A stretch of DNA of 64,000 nucleotides from Citrus sinensis (GCF_022201045.2 NC_068561.1:24186501-24250500), one strand, 5' to 3'; counted from the first letter of the stretch, positions 25,172 to 37,025 are shown. Numbers and translations: made by a program. Notes: generated by a model not told the origin, from the sequence alone.

Positions 25172-25390
25172 ACATTAGCCTTCACAATTTTGTCAATTTT
25201 TTTTTTAATTTATATATTTCTTGTTTTCATCTTTTTCTAAGTAAATTTATTAATATAATTAATGGTTAATAAATTAAAAAATAAAGGTAGTTAAACCTTT
25301 ATCATATATTAACATTAAAATACAAATGACACAAAATTTATAAAAGATCAGGAGATGAGAGGATTCTAGTCCATATAACAACTATATTTA

Positions 25391-26111
25391 AGGAAAATGA
25401 TACCTACACTCCAAGGTTTGGGAAAATAGTCACCAACACCTCTAAAATTTCAAAAATGGACATTAAGGCCCCCTTTTGACCACGATACCATTTACTTATA
25501 TTATCCCAAAAAAATTAGTTTTAAAATTTTTAATAAATAAAATATGATATAAATAATGTAATCTATGTGGTAGACTAACAATATTAAAATATTTTAATAG
25601 TTAAATAAATTTAAATATGTAAATTATTGTATTTATTTTAATAATATATTTGTATTTATTGTCGGGATTTTAAATAAATATTTGCATTGAATATATTTTA
25701 CAATTAAAAAAACTCACATACTAATAATGTTAAAATTATTATTTTTCATAATATTCAAAATAATTTGAATTTTAATACATTCATTTTAATATTATATTTA
25801 TATTATTATAAAATTTACTTTAATATAACAAAATATATCTAATATATTGTAAAATATTAAAATACTTTTTAATATTGAAATTATTTTAATATATATATAT
25901 ATATTATTACATTTATTTTAATATTATATTTTTATTTATTATAAAATATTAGAGTCAATTTTTGTATAATAACATAGGGTAAAGAGTATTATAATCAAAA
26001 GAGAGTCTTTAACATTCTTTTCTAAAAACTTTAATTACCAACCATAAACAAGTCCCTTTCGCACTCGGTCTACCATTTCCATAAAATTTAGGGGCGTAGT
26101 ACCCTTTTCTC
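25391..26111. mobile_element. Candidate AT-rich MITE with degenerate terminal inverted repeats
   Basis: The left end (aaaatgatacctacactcc, near 25394) and the reverse complement of the right end (aaaagggtactacgcccct) share a spaced pattern over about 45 bp. The interior is almost pure A/T with no open frame. The similarity is loose and I found no target duplication. Confidence 0.4.
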
Positions 26112-26368
26112 TTACATTCATAAGTTAAAAATTAGGATCATTAAATTATTATAAAAAAAAGGGTCAATTTGAAAAATCCCAGAAATTTCCCTGCGAAGAC
26201 AGAGACTCTTGACTTGTTGTTTCCGGGAACGATCATTTCGTTGGAAAAAGAAAGCGAAATTAATTAAAGTTGTTCCCGCAACATTTCTTCATACCATCAC
26301 AGAACTTTCCTACAAACTTACTACAGAAAAAAAAAAAAAAGAAACGAAACAGAGGGCCGTGCTCTACA

Positions 26369-26376
26369 TATAAATA
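26369..26376 (+). promoter_or_regulatory. TATA box of small membrane protein gene
   Basis: TATAAATA lies 115 bp before the ATG at 26484, a normal plant spacing with a leader of about 80 nt. Confidence 0.5.
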
Positions 26377-26483
26377 ATTGCAATCGTCTGAAGATTGTTA
26401 TCCACTGCATAAACAAATCTCAATTTGGAGCATTTTAATTCCTAATTGCCGAAAATTAAATTTTTTGTTGATACAGATTGAGA

Positions 26484-26897
26484 ATGATGTTGAGAATAAC
26501 TTGTGGAGAAGAAGAGGAGCTGCTGCCCGTGAGTCAAGTACCGGCAGGGACATGCTGCGAGCACCAAAACTGTCTCAAAATTCAATGGGATGAGGTGATA
26601 TTCACAGCATCGTGCATGACAACGTTGATAGTCTTGCAACTTCCTATGACAAATGCCAGCGGCAAGCCTGTGCCCTTGTTTGTTTTCGGTAATGTGCCGC
26701 CGGCATTCCATGCCTTCCTTATGTGCCTTACGGGGGCTTGTTTCGGTTCCGTTTGCTCCATTCATATCCGCAAGACCAACCCCAAGATTGCAAGCTTTTA
26801 CTATGCTTTTTCCGTGCTCTCAATGTTTGCTAGTCTCGCAATTGCCTTCTCTTGTTTTGTTTGGGAATCTTTCAAGGCGCTATGCCAATTGTGTTGA
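26484..26897 (+). CDS. Small multi-pass membrane protein of unknown function, copy A
   Basis: I do not recognise a named family. A 137-residue protein with an acidic start (EEEE, 9-12), a Cys cluster (CCEHQNC, 24-30) and three hydrophobic segments at about 39-55, 71-95 and 102-127. The start is ambiguous between ATG 26484 and ATG 26487; 'gatacag' just upstream could be the acceptor of a leader intron. A TATA box at 26369 and a clean frame support a real gene. Its last two membrane segments resemble those of the convergent gene at 28216-29316: FLM...(about 20 residues)...PK(I/M)A, then a second hydrophobic helix. I infer the two are old duplicates. Its 3' flank holds a poly-A retroposon (27017-27104). 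Confidence 0.65.
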   Translation: MMLRITCGEEEELLPVSQVPAGTCCEHQNCLKIQWDEVIFTASCMTTLIVLQLPMTNASGKPVPLFVFGNVPPAFHAFLMCLTGACFGSVCSIHIRKTNPKIASFYYAFSVLSMFASLAIAFSCFVWESFKALCQLC

Positions 26898-27016
26898 ATC
26901 GCAGCTATATAAATGTTTCCAGAGTCGTGTGTGGTGAGCTTTTAGACGGCGAATTTGCAATAATACAAACATATATGTTTGTGTGCGCTTACGCCCGCAT
27001 GTAAGTGTGTGTTAAT

Positions 27017-27104
27017 GGTCGGATGAATTTTCAACAGACATTATGTATTTGTTTTCCAGTTAATCTATTGAAAGACATACCTTCTTTTCAAAAAAAAAAA
27101 AAAA
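27017..27104 (+). mobile_element. Candidate short retroposed insertion with A tail and 10-bp target duplication
   Basis: The sequence gtgtgttaat occurs at 27007-27016 and 27105-27114, flanking 88 bp that end in about 15 A residues. This fits a 5'-truncated LINE- or SINE-mobilised insertion in the 3' flank of copy A. The duplicate is short and GT-rich, so chance is possible. Confidence 0.5.
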
Positions 27105-27114
27105 GTGTGTTAAT

Positions 27115-28215
27115 AATCAATATGTAAGACTCTTCTTAATTTTCGAAATAAATGTCGTTTAATCATGTCTATTGTTTCAATGGTAAGTTGAAATTTTAAG
27201 GGAGAAATATTACATTTTATCAAATTTGGATTCCAAAACTTGGACATATAAGAATTTGTTGTAATTCCTTATACTAAACAAGTGTTTTATAATCTCACAT
27301 ACTAATTTCATACTTAAAGCTAACTGGAAAGTTAAAAATTACCTTAAATTTATATACATAACACAAAATGGATTCTCAATTGACATGGTAAGAGCGGAGC
27401 CCTTACTCATTCTTTGAAAATTACAAAAACATATATGATATATTTGTAGTTTTAGCTTTTAAAATAGAGTTTCTAATGATTTAGTCTCTGCAAGTTTATT
27501 ATTTTAACAATTAAACTCAATAATCAAGTAATTTTCAACTTTAAACCCCCCAAAATTTTACTTATATAAAATTTTGGGCCCCTCCAACACATTGGATCTA
27601 TGGCACTGAAGAGGACGTGCTAGATACGTTCGATATCCTACTTTCCCCGTTTGTTCATCTGGATCATCTCTAAAATCAAAAGACAAAATCTAGCTTGACA
27701 TATATTAAGAAAATTAGAACCATCAATGGCTGTTCATTGCATAGAAATATACATCTACTTTAATCTATTGTTCCCCTGTTTCCCAGTTTCCCTTTTTCAT
27801 TTCTGAAAGGTACCAATTGGTTTTACTGAAGTCATAGTATAATCACTCAAGTGCAAAATTCAAATCAACAAAGACAAATATATTGCTGACTTCATTTTAT
27901 TTTTTGAAAGCAATACCTTTTTTTTTCCCCCCTGGGCAGGATTCAGCCACTACGACTGCCAATTTCAATGCATTTATATATGAAAAATGTATCCCAAGAG
28001 TTTTTTATTTTTTATTTTTTATTGCGGACTTTCTCACATTACAAACTTTAGAGTTGGCCTTATACAGCGTTGTATATCTATAAATAGATCGTTAAGTCAA
28101 AGGTCAAATCTGAATTTCACAATGTGAATAGAATAACTACGCAGTTTAATTCGAAGATCACTCGATAATTTATTTAGGAAACGCTAATATATCTTGGGAA
28201 GTACTTCTGGAAACC
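27115..28215. other. Intergenic between the convergent membrane-protein genes
   Basis: AT-rich DNA holding both 3' flanks. No further gene or RNA is seen. Confidence 0.5.
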
Positions 28216-29316
28216 CTACTTCGGGCCGGGGGCATCGCACTCTTCATAGACAGCCAGTCCGAAAACTATGAAGAGCACAGTTGTAAGACAAATCCATGGC
28301 AAATCCTGGAGATGGCTTGGAAGAAGAGAAGCAAAGAACATAGTCAGTGCTAGCAGCATGCATAGAAATGCAATAAGGTAAAAGCATCTCGCCATCTTGG
28401 GGAAGACAGGCCACAGGATGATTCCGGCGACCGATGCATAAAATCCGAGCATCAACATCAGGAAAAATAAACCATAGGGAAAACAGACTGAAAAGCCATG
28501 GCCACTTTGTTGTGTTGTACTCAAGGATGCAGGCAATAAAGCAATAGTGATCTCACATGGCAGCATAGCTATTTTGTTAGCCCATGTCTGGAAAATTCGC
28601 TTGTACTTGAACTTGGATATTGCTGCTTCTTGTGCACTTGCAGGACTTCTGAGTTCTGATTTATCTCTTGATTTGCCTTTCCCCAAATCAGGGCTTACAT
28701 TCTGCTGAAAAAGAAAATTGAAGACCGATTAATTAATATTTAATAAGAAACTTGGAAAGTTAATTAAATATATAGGTTAGTGCATGGTTATTATCTAATT
28801 GTTTTCCCCTAATTATAATACAACTAGACTGTCGTCTACCCTATGGACTTGGACGAACCGGTCGCCTATGTTCAAATCTTAAAAGAGATAAGAGGCTAAT
28901 AAATCAATTTTAATTTTGTCCGCCCTTACCTTTTGGGGAAAATAAAAATACATTGTCACTTTATCTACATAATTATTATAAATGTTAATAAACAGGACAA
29001 AAGAAAGTACTTAATTATTGAAATAAAATTAGGATTAAGATATGAGATTTATCTCTTTAACTATATATAATCGACAAGAAAATTTAGCATCAATCTTGTT
29101 CAGGGGATTTAAAATGACTAGTTTTTTTATACTCCAAATATTTTGCATCAGTTGAGACCGACTAATACCCACATATTAATAAAACCATAAAAACATCTGC
29201 AAGCTTAATGAGCTTGAGAAATTAAGAATAAAGACTCGCTGAATTATAACGGAAAAAGCATAGACCAAAAATTAATGCACAAGTTATATAGACTTGTGTG
29301 TAACCTTAATATGCAT
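28216..29316 (-). CDS. Small four-pass membrane protein of unknown function, copy B
   Basis: I do not recognise a named family. Two exons are inferred: 29316-29305 (MHIK, donor AAG|GTTACA) and 28704-28216, giving 166 residues. The main exon's frame has no suitable ATG near its start and is preceded by TTTCTTTTTCAG, so an upstream start exon is needed. The proposed one lies 55-60 bp downstream of a good TATA box (29371-29377). The N-terminus is Lys/Arg/Ser-rich, followed by hydrophobic segments at about 48-65, 78-102, 110-133 and 139-157 and a charged tail (EECDAPGPK). The acceptor is a NAGNAG (CAGCAG), so residue Q5 may be optional. The middle segments resemble copy A at 26484-26897, which points toward it. 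Confidence 0.65.
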
Positions 29317-29370
29317 GTTTGATTTGGAGTTGAGCGGGAGAAGAGGAGAAAACAAGTCCTAGAGGCTGCT

Positions 29371-29377
29371 TATATAT
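29371..29377 (-). promoter_or_regulatory. TATA box of membrane protein copy B
   Basis: TATATAA on the minus strand (within gatatataagcag) lies 55 bp upstream of the ATG at 29316, supporting the short first exon. Confidence 0.6.
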
Positions 29378-29380
29378 CTT

Positions 29381-31057
29381 CAACCTGACGACAAAGATGG
29401 CATCGAAGGCGTCTCCAGCTTATTGATATGACCGTAAATTTGGACGCCTCTGGTTCATGTCTATAAAATCTATGACACCAAGATTGTAATAACAAGATCA
29501 ATTTGGATGTTCCAATGCATGTGTTCTTTGGATTTGGCTTCCATACCGACCTCAGTACTTAAGGAGCAATTCTGGAGTTACAATCAACACTCTCGTTTAT
29601 AAAATCTAGAACTTTGGGTAATAATTTAAATATTTGTTAAGGGCTATACCTGATATTGGCCTCATACTTAATTGTGACTTTTTTTAAAAAGGTTAATTAG
29701 GAAGCATTGATTTCTTTTTGTAAAGGCTTTTGGGTCAAATAAATTTTCTAACAATATAATATAGAACCAAAGTCTTAAGTTGGTGACCTAATAATAATTG
29801 GTATTAATTGAGGTAAGTCAGGTTCTTACTAAATTCTAACTCAAATAACTTAAGAGTCGGAGAGTTAGGTCATTTTAAGGGCACCCCTCCTTTTACTCAC
29901 TTTAGCATGATTGCAAGTTACATGAATTATAACTTAGCTACGACATTTGAGGCAAATATTAAGTATGTATTGATAATATATTCTTATGGTTATATCTTCG
30001 TTTGCAAATCTGCAATTATTGAAATTTTACTTTTAAAGATTTGACTTTCTTTATGACATCTACAAAATTTTTATTTTTCAAATCTGGATTAGAAATTAAA
30101 ATCCAGAGTGGACTTATTTCCAAATACATGGGACAAAACTTGGCGAGGCATGGACACACACTCATAATTAAACCAAGAATTACCACCGAATATCCACTCC
30201 ACATATTGCCGCCATTGAAATCACAGCCGATGGCTATGAAGTTTACTCCTCAGTAATTTTACTCTTGATTTTTCAGCCAAATGTTTCTAGTGTTTCATTG
30301 CATTTTTTTTTTCATCTCGCACGTGCAACGAGATGGAAATTAGAGATCGAATTAAGGAGACAAGGAAGAATATGCGAATATTTGTGATAATAGACACCTT
30401 TAATTCCATTGGCTATCTTGGGATCTGTGGATTCTTTACTTCTTCATTTTCGTTGCACATTTTTGTTGCTGGTTTTCGGATCGATAGTTTCCATGTTAAA
30501 GCATTTTAATTCATCGATAGTTGCCATGTCAAAGCATTTTAATTTTATCATATTATATTAAGATTCTCATATGATGTGAGTTTCTTTTTGATAAAATTAA
30601 TGGGTAACTGATGCTAAAAGCCTATCAGGTATTAACTACTCATCCAACATCCTAATCCGTACCCTAATCAATGCCGTTCAAAGTTTTCTCTTCTGTTTTT
30701 TTACTAGTGCTTGATGATTTCAGATCAGATCAGAAGTTGCAATTTTGTTTTTGTGTTTCGTTTAATTTGAAGAATTAGGATTAAAATTATCTTTTCAGTA
30801 AGTAAAGTTATCAACTATATATCAATATTCATTATTCAAGGGTAAAATTGTACTTATATCGAACGAAACTAGTCAACCATTAAAGATAATTTACTAACGA
30901 ACCGTCGGATTGGACTTTGGAGGGCCGTGATGATTTATTTTCGAAACTTTTGAGTAGTAATTTGAGGTTTCTCACCTAGAAAGCGAACAAATGTTCCCAT
31001 GGTCATGATTGTTGACTAAACTGCCCTTTCTCTGATTCCCCTTCCCGACTCTAAACT
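29381..31057. other. Intergenic, no gene supported
   Basis: AT-rich DNA with short frames. A segment 'gcaagttacatgaattataactta' near 29923 distantly resembles one arm of the foldback repeat at 25067. Nothing else is recognised. Confidence 0.45.
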
Positions 31058-31075
31058 AACTCATACTTGAATGTG

Positions 31076-31412
31076 GCCACCTTGGCCTTGGCCGAAGTGG
31101 TGGGCTGCTGCCCTCACAAGGCTTGTGAGGGCAGCGGTTCTAGCCCCCACAAAAGCATTGTGGGGGCTAAATGTTCTTAATATGTAAAAATCATTCTTCC
31201 TTCGAAATGCGAGTAGAGGATGGACATCCTTCCTCTGTGAGGGGTTATTTTTCTGGACATGTACTTCACGGAATTCAATGTAATAATGTAAGTCTCAATC
31301 ATGTATATCTGATTGTAATTATCAGTATAATATATCTGCTATAATAGCAGTTGTTGTAAATATATGTGTAATGCAGTAATCTGATGTTTAATCAGTATTC
31401 AAAAAAAAAAAA
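31076..31412 (+). mobile_element. tRNA-like SINE retroposon with two perfect hairpins
   Basis: An insertion of 337 bp is bounded by an 18-bp perfect target duplication, aactcatacttgaatgtg, at 31058-31075 and 31413-31430. It ends in a 12-A tail. Near the 5' end are a Pol III A-box-like sequence tggccgaagtgg (31089-31100) and a B-box-like ggttctagccc (31136-31146). Between and after them are two perfect 12-bp-stem hairpins: 31108-31134 (loop ggc) and 31141-31169 (loop aagca). The body beyond is AT-rich. The perfect duplication implies recent insertion. It could alternatively be a retroposed structured non-coding RNA. Confidence 0.9.
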
Positions 31413-31430
31413 AACTCATACTTGAATGTG

Positions 31431-31794
31431 AACAAGCGATAATACGGAAAGCAGCATTCTATTGATTTGATTACCCTCTTCCCTTCCAACAATATCTTAC
31501 TTATGAATAAAGCCTGATAGTCTGCCGGTAAGAGGTAAGCTGTGAGGTGAACGGAACCTATTCTAGCAGAGGAACCAAGCCCCAGAAAACCTAACCAAGA
31601 AGAAAAGAAAGGATGCCATTTAGCTGTTGGAGTAAAGGCATTAGGAGATTAGGACTCAGGGCATGGCATTAGATTAGGTAAATGCTCTTTTGAACGAATC
31701 CTAAGAAGAAGCTGCAATTGGAATGCTTTCAATGGCCAGAAGGGAGGAGAGAGATATGACAGGCCCAGAAGATGGGGGCAAATAAACCGAATCT
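31431..31794. other. Intergenic, unrecognised sequence
   Basis: Moderately GC-rich relative to its surroundings, with no open frame of note. Could be part of a non-coding transcript or old gene fragment, but I cannot assign it. Confidence 0.35.
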
Positions 31795-32925
31795 GGTGGA
31801 CTACATGTCAAAAAATTAGCTCAAAATTCAAAACTAGTGCATTGCCCTCTGAAGACCCCTCCCAAATAATTTGACACCAATCCAACAATTTCTTCCAATT
31901 TTTGGGGACTTTTAGTTTTCACAATTTTTTTTTGAAAATTCAGAAAAAATTATTTCAATCTTCCAAGAGCACAGGGCTTTGGGCCTTTAGAGTGCAAAGT
32001 CATGATGGTGTTCAACTCAAGCTAGTTTTTTTGCACATGCGTAGATACTGATAAAACTGGACCACATGAGAAAACAATAGTCAGTTTGTAGGCTCCAAAT
32101 AATTTTTATAAACTTTTTAGAAATAAAAAATGCTAAAAATTAGGAGAACTTGTCGGATTAATGTGAAACTCTTTGGGAGGTCTTTTATGGCCAAAATAGG
32201 GTATTGGTTGGAAAAAAAAAGTAATTTTTTCTCAAGCCCAGAAGGTGATTTCGTGGTAGCATTGATTTTCGAGCTAGTTTTTTTCATGAGTAGATATTGG
32301 TTAAAATAAAACTAGACCAAAAGAAAAAAGGATGTCAACTTGGAGGTCGAAAATAAATTTTCTGAAAAAATCTTGAAAAATTAAAACTGGGTACATGAGA
32401 AAACAGTAATTGTAGGCCCCAAATAATTTTTATGAAATTTTTTAGAGGTAAAAGATCCCAAAAAATTGGGAGAACTTGTCGGATTAATGTGAAACTTTTT
32501 GGAAGGTCTTTTATGGCCAAAATAGGGTATTGGTTGGAAAAAAATAATAATTTTTTTGTCAATCCCAGAAGGTGATTTCGCGATAGCATTGATTTTCGAG
32601 TTAGTTTTTTTTTTCACAGAGTAGATATTGGTGAAAATAAAACTAGACCATAAGAAAAAAAGGGTGTTAACTTAGAGGTTGAAAATAATTTTTATGAAAA
32701 AAAACTTGAAAAAATAAAAGAAATCTTCAAATTGATGTGAAACTCTTTGGGAAGTGTTTCAAACAAGATTTTGGTGGGAAAAAAAAATGCAACTTTTCTT
32801 GTGCTTGGTTTAAGCCTAGAACCAAAGGTTGTAGTACACAAATTTAGAGGGCAATTTCATGATAATGTTGAATTTTATTCTAGCTTTTTGTAGGCACATA
32901 TATATTGGTAAAATTAACCTACATT

Positions 32926-33613
32926 TAGGGTTGACAGTGGGATGGGATGGGATAAAAAAAAATATGCTAGTGGGATAAAAAAAATCCCAATCCTTCCATA
33001 TATGCTAGTGGGATTAAAAAAAAAGGTCTCATTCCCATTCCTTTATTTTTTTGGGGACAAAAATTTATTATAATCTCATCCCGTTAAATAGCTTATCCCA
33101 TCCTGTTATCGTAAATAGTCCCAAATATAAATAAATAAATTTTGGCATTTTTTAAAGGATATCATAATTCAATATAGCAAAAATATTAAATAAATACAAA
33201 GTAGAATAATTAAATAATAATTTTGTTTTAACTACATGCATATTCGAATATAATTTTATGGTAACATTTTTTATTTGTCTGTTTGCTTCCATTGCACATT
33301 AATATTAAGACCTATACTTAAAAAACTATAGATTTGGACAATAACCAACTTCTGTCATTTAAAATATCTAATAATTCAATAATATAATAATAAATCAAAC
33401 CAACAACTAGGATCAGCAATGGGATGGGATGAGACGAGATGAGATTTATCAATCCCAGTCTTATCCTATATATACAAATGGGATAAAAAAATGTCTCATT
33501 CTCATCCCTTTGTTGTTTTTTTTTTTTTTTGGACAAAAATATGTTCTAATCTCATCCCAAACAAAATGGAATCCTACAAGATATTTTCCCAATAGGAAAA
33601 ATTGTCATCCCTA
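32926..33613. mobile_element. hAT-like non-autonomous element inside the ~300-bp array
   Basis: The ends are tagggttgac at the left and gtcatcccta at the right, reverse-complementary at nine of ten positions. They are flanked by 8-bp cctacatt (32918-32925) and cctagata (33614-33621), six of eight identical, the size expected of hAT insertions. Inside, a 'gggatgggat...aaatgggataaaaa' block occurs twice (about 32937 and 33420). No transposase frame is present. The surrounding array unit continues on the other side. Confidence 0.7.
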
Positions 33614-35779
33614 CCTAGATAGAAAGGGGAAAAAAGAAAGTTGATTGAGGCCCAAAATGATTTTTATGAATTTTCATAAAATTTTCTAACAAATGGAAGA
33701 AAATTCCTCAAAAATCAAGAGAATTTGTTGAATTGATGTAAATCTCTTTAGGAGGTGTTTTTATAACCCAAATTGGATTCTAGTGTAAAATATCCAAATT
33801 TCTTTTTTCGAACCCAGTTTAAGCCAAGAATTAAATGCCATACAGTTTTGTGCCTTTAGAGGGGATTTCATATAGCATACAGCTTTTGGCCTTTAGAATT
33901 TTGAGCTAGTTTTTTGCATGCATATAGACATATTTGAAATTAGGCCACATGAAAAATAGGAATCAATTTGAGGCCTAAAGTAACTTTTACAAATTTTTGA
34001 AATTTATTTGAAAAGTTAAAAAATCCTAAAAAATTAAAAGAACCTATTAGATTGATATAAAACTCTTTGGAAAATTTTTTTATAGCCTAAATAGGGTTTT
34101 TGCATTAAAAAATCTAATTAAATTTTTTCCAAGCATAGTTTAGGCCCATAATTGAGGCTAAACCATACAAGTTTAAGTCTTTAGAGGGTGATTTTGTGAT
34201 GATGTTCAATTTCAAGTTATATTTTGTATGCACGCAAGTATTGATGAAATTATATTATAGGAAAAATTGCAAGTCGATTTGGAGTTCTGAAATAATTTTT
34301 ACAATTTTGAAATTTTTTTCTAGCAAAATAAAAAATCTTGAAAAATTGGGAGTGTTTTTTAATTGATGTGAAACTCTTTGGAAGACTTTTTTTTTTTTTT
34401 TTTTTTGAGGAGGAAGACTTTTTTCACACATACTTAGATATTGGTGAAACTAAATCACAGGAAGAAACAGAATTCGATTTGGAGGCCCCAAAATGATTTT
34501 TATGAATTTAAAAAAAAAATCAAAAAAACCAAAAAAATAGTAGTTCTTATTGGATTGATATGAATATCTTTGGGAGGTCTTTTTGTGACCCAAATATAAT
34601 TTTGGTAGAAAAACCCCCAATTTTTCCCGAGGCCTAATTTTAACATAAAATCAAAGGCTATAGCATCTGATTTTGGGCCATTAAATGGCATTTCATGATG
34701 GTGTTCAATTCAAGCTAGCTAGTTTTTTACACATGTAGATATTGGTGAAATTAGACTACAAGAAAAAATAAGAGTCAATTTGGAGGTTTGAAATAATTTT
34801 TACATATTTTCAAAAAAATTTATAAAAAATAGGAAAAATTTTGTTGAATTGATATGAAACTCTTTAAAAGGTCTTATAATAGTCTAAATAGAATTTGGTG
34901 AAAAAATTGTAATTTTTTTAAGGTTCCAATTTAGACCTAGAAACAAAGGCTATAACATATAATTTTGGGTCTTTAGACAGCAATTTCATGATGATATTAA
35001 AATTTGAGCTTGTTTTTTGTACTCAAGCAAATATTAGTGAAACTAGACCACGAAGAAAAATAAGAATTACTTTGAAAGCTTGATGTGACCTTTTATGAGT
35101 TTAAAAAAAATTCCAAAAATCAAAGAAAATCATGAAAAAATAGGAGAATTTATTTAATTGATTTGAATTTTTTTAAGAGGTCTTTTTTATGAACCAACTA
35201 GGATTTTAGTGGGAAAATTCATTTTTTTTTTCTTTTTGCTAGCTTATTTTAAGTTTAAAATCGAAGGTTATAGTACACGGCTTTAACCCTTCAAAGGACG
35301 ATTTCGAAATAATATTGAATTTTAAACCATGCTTGAGATCAAAATGTAGATATTTGTAAAATTAGGTCTCTGAAAAAAAAACGAGTCGATTTAGATTTTT
35401 GAAATAATTTTTACGAAATTTATAAAACTTTTTTTTTTTAAAAAAAAAAGATCTCAAAAAATTATGAGAACTTTTCAGATGGATATGAAACTCTTTTGAA
35501 GTCTATTTATGACTGAAATAGGGTTAAAAAAATCCAATTAATTTTCTCAGGGACAGAAAGGCTGTAGCAATCAGTTTGAGAATTTTGGAGGACGATTTGA
35601 GCTAGTTAATGCATGCACGTATGTATTGATGAAACTCGTACACATGAAAAAGGGAGTCAATTTGAATGATTGAAATAATTTTTACGAATTTTAAAGAATT
35701 TCTCCGAAAAATAAAAAAATTCCAAAAAATTAGGAGAACTTATTCTATTTATGTGAAACTCTCTAAGAAACCTTTTTAA

Positions 35780-37025
35780 TAAGGATGCGCAGTTTCGGAT
35801 TCGGATCATTCGAACAGATCCGGTCGGATTTGGAATAATTTGGATCGAAAAAAAAATCTATCTGATTCCAATCCAAACCTCAAATCCGAACTAATTTAAT
35901 TCGAAATATTCGGATCAGATTTAGATCAGATGAATATTTTTAGATAAATTTAGATTTAGATCTTTGCAGATTTTGGATTATATTTCTTATTTTATGGCTA
36001 TGTTGGAGTTCATCTCTGGTAGAGCACGAATTTCAGCCACACACGCAAAGTGATAAATAGTAAAAAATTTATTATAACTTATTATTTATTATTTATCATT
36101 TTACGTGTGTGGCTGAGATTCGTGATATACCGTAAATAAACTCCAACGTAGCCGAAATCTTAAAAGAAAAGCCCAAGTTATGTATTTCACCAAATCTCCG
36201 ACACGCAACAACAGTAGACAAATCAAAACCTTTAAAATTTAAAAGTTTAAAACCTAAATTTAGTACGGGCTCCCTAATTTCAAGCAATAAGCCAGAATGC
36301 TGAGAAATGGAAACCCAGAGAAGAAAATAATTGAGTTATAGAAGCATATTAGTGTGGGTTTAACAATACCCTAATTTGCATCATTAATGAACTTTAAAAA
36401 AAAAATGCTTCTTTTCTGCAAGGAGCTGAGCATAAATGTAAATAATAATATGTTAATTAATTTCTTATGAAAGGAGTAGCAGCCAAGGTTTGTTTGCTTC
36501 GCTCTGCCTCCTCCTTCGCGCATTAATAAGTCCACGTGGTGGCTGGACGTCGTGGAAGATGCGGCTGAGTTTGTTTGGTTTGTGTCATCGGCGGCGTGGG
36601 TCATGTCGTGGGTCTGTTGTCAGTCTGGTTAGTGCTTTGTGGTTTCTCTGATTTGTCGTGGCCTTGTGGTCGTGGACACGTGGCTGCTGTTGCTGCTTTG
36701 TGGTTTCTTTGGTCTGCTGTGTAGTCTTCATTGTGGCTGCGCTGGTTTAGGATTAGGAAGATGGAATTAGGGATTTGAACATCTGTCGCTAGAGGGTGTT
36801 TTATATTTTCTTTCTTTTTTCTATTTTTTTCTTAAGTAGCTATGTTAAAGCGGTGAATCTGATAGGATTATTCAGATCAACCAAGTCCGATCTGATTCGA
36901 ATCAAATCCGATCAGATCACATAAATTACATCCGATTGGATTTGATTGATGGCAAATCCGGATTCAATTCGAATTTGAACGGATTGGATTAAATCTTTCT
37001 GAATTCAATCCGATATCCAGCCCTA
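35780..37025. mobile_element. hAT-like non-autonomous element interrupting the array
   Basis: The left end 'taaggatgcgcagtttcgg' and the reverse complement of the right end 'tagggctggatatcgg' are similar. Both flanks are rich in 'gattcggatc/gatccgaat'-type subterminal repeats (35800-35930 and 36850-37010), typical of hAT elements. Possible 8-bp duplicates are ctttttaa and ttttttat (six of eight). The array unit broken at 35779 ('cctttttaa') resumes at 37026 ('tttttataggctaaataag'), confirming insertion. The core (36480-36780) is richer in G/C and may be captured sequence; no transposase seen. Confidence 0.65.
35996..36153. mobile_element. Foldback MITE nested in the hAT-like element
   Basis: About 65 bp at each end are imperfect reverse complements: ggctatgttggagtt...agccacacacgc on the left versus ggctacgttggagtt...agccacacacgt read from the right. 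The 158-bp element therefore folds into one long hairpin with an A/T loop. Target duplication is not clear. Confidence 0.75.

Noticed and set aside
32335..32617. Open frames inside the ~300-bp array
   Set aside because: The frames are not conserved between units, so the array is not protein-coding.
36371..36604. Minus-strand frame in the GC-richer core of the hAT-like element
   Set aside because: Short and low-complexity, with no similarity to hAT transposase; kept only as possible captured sequence.
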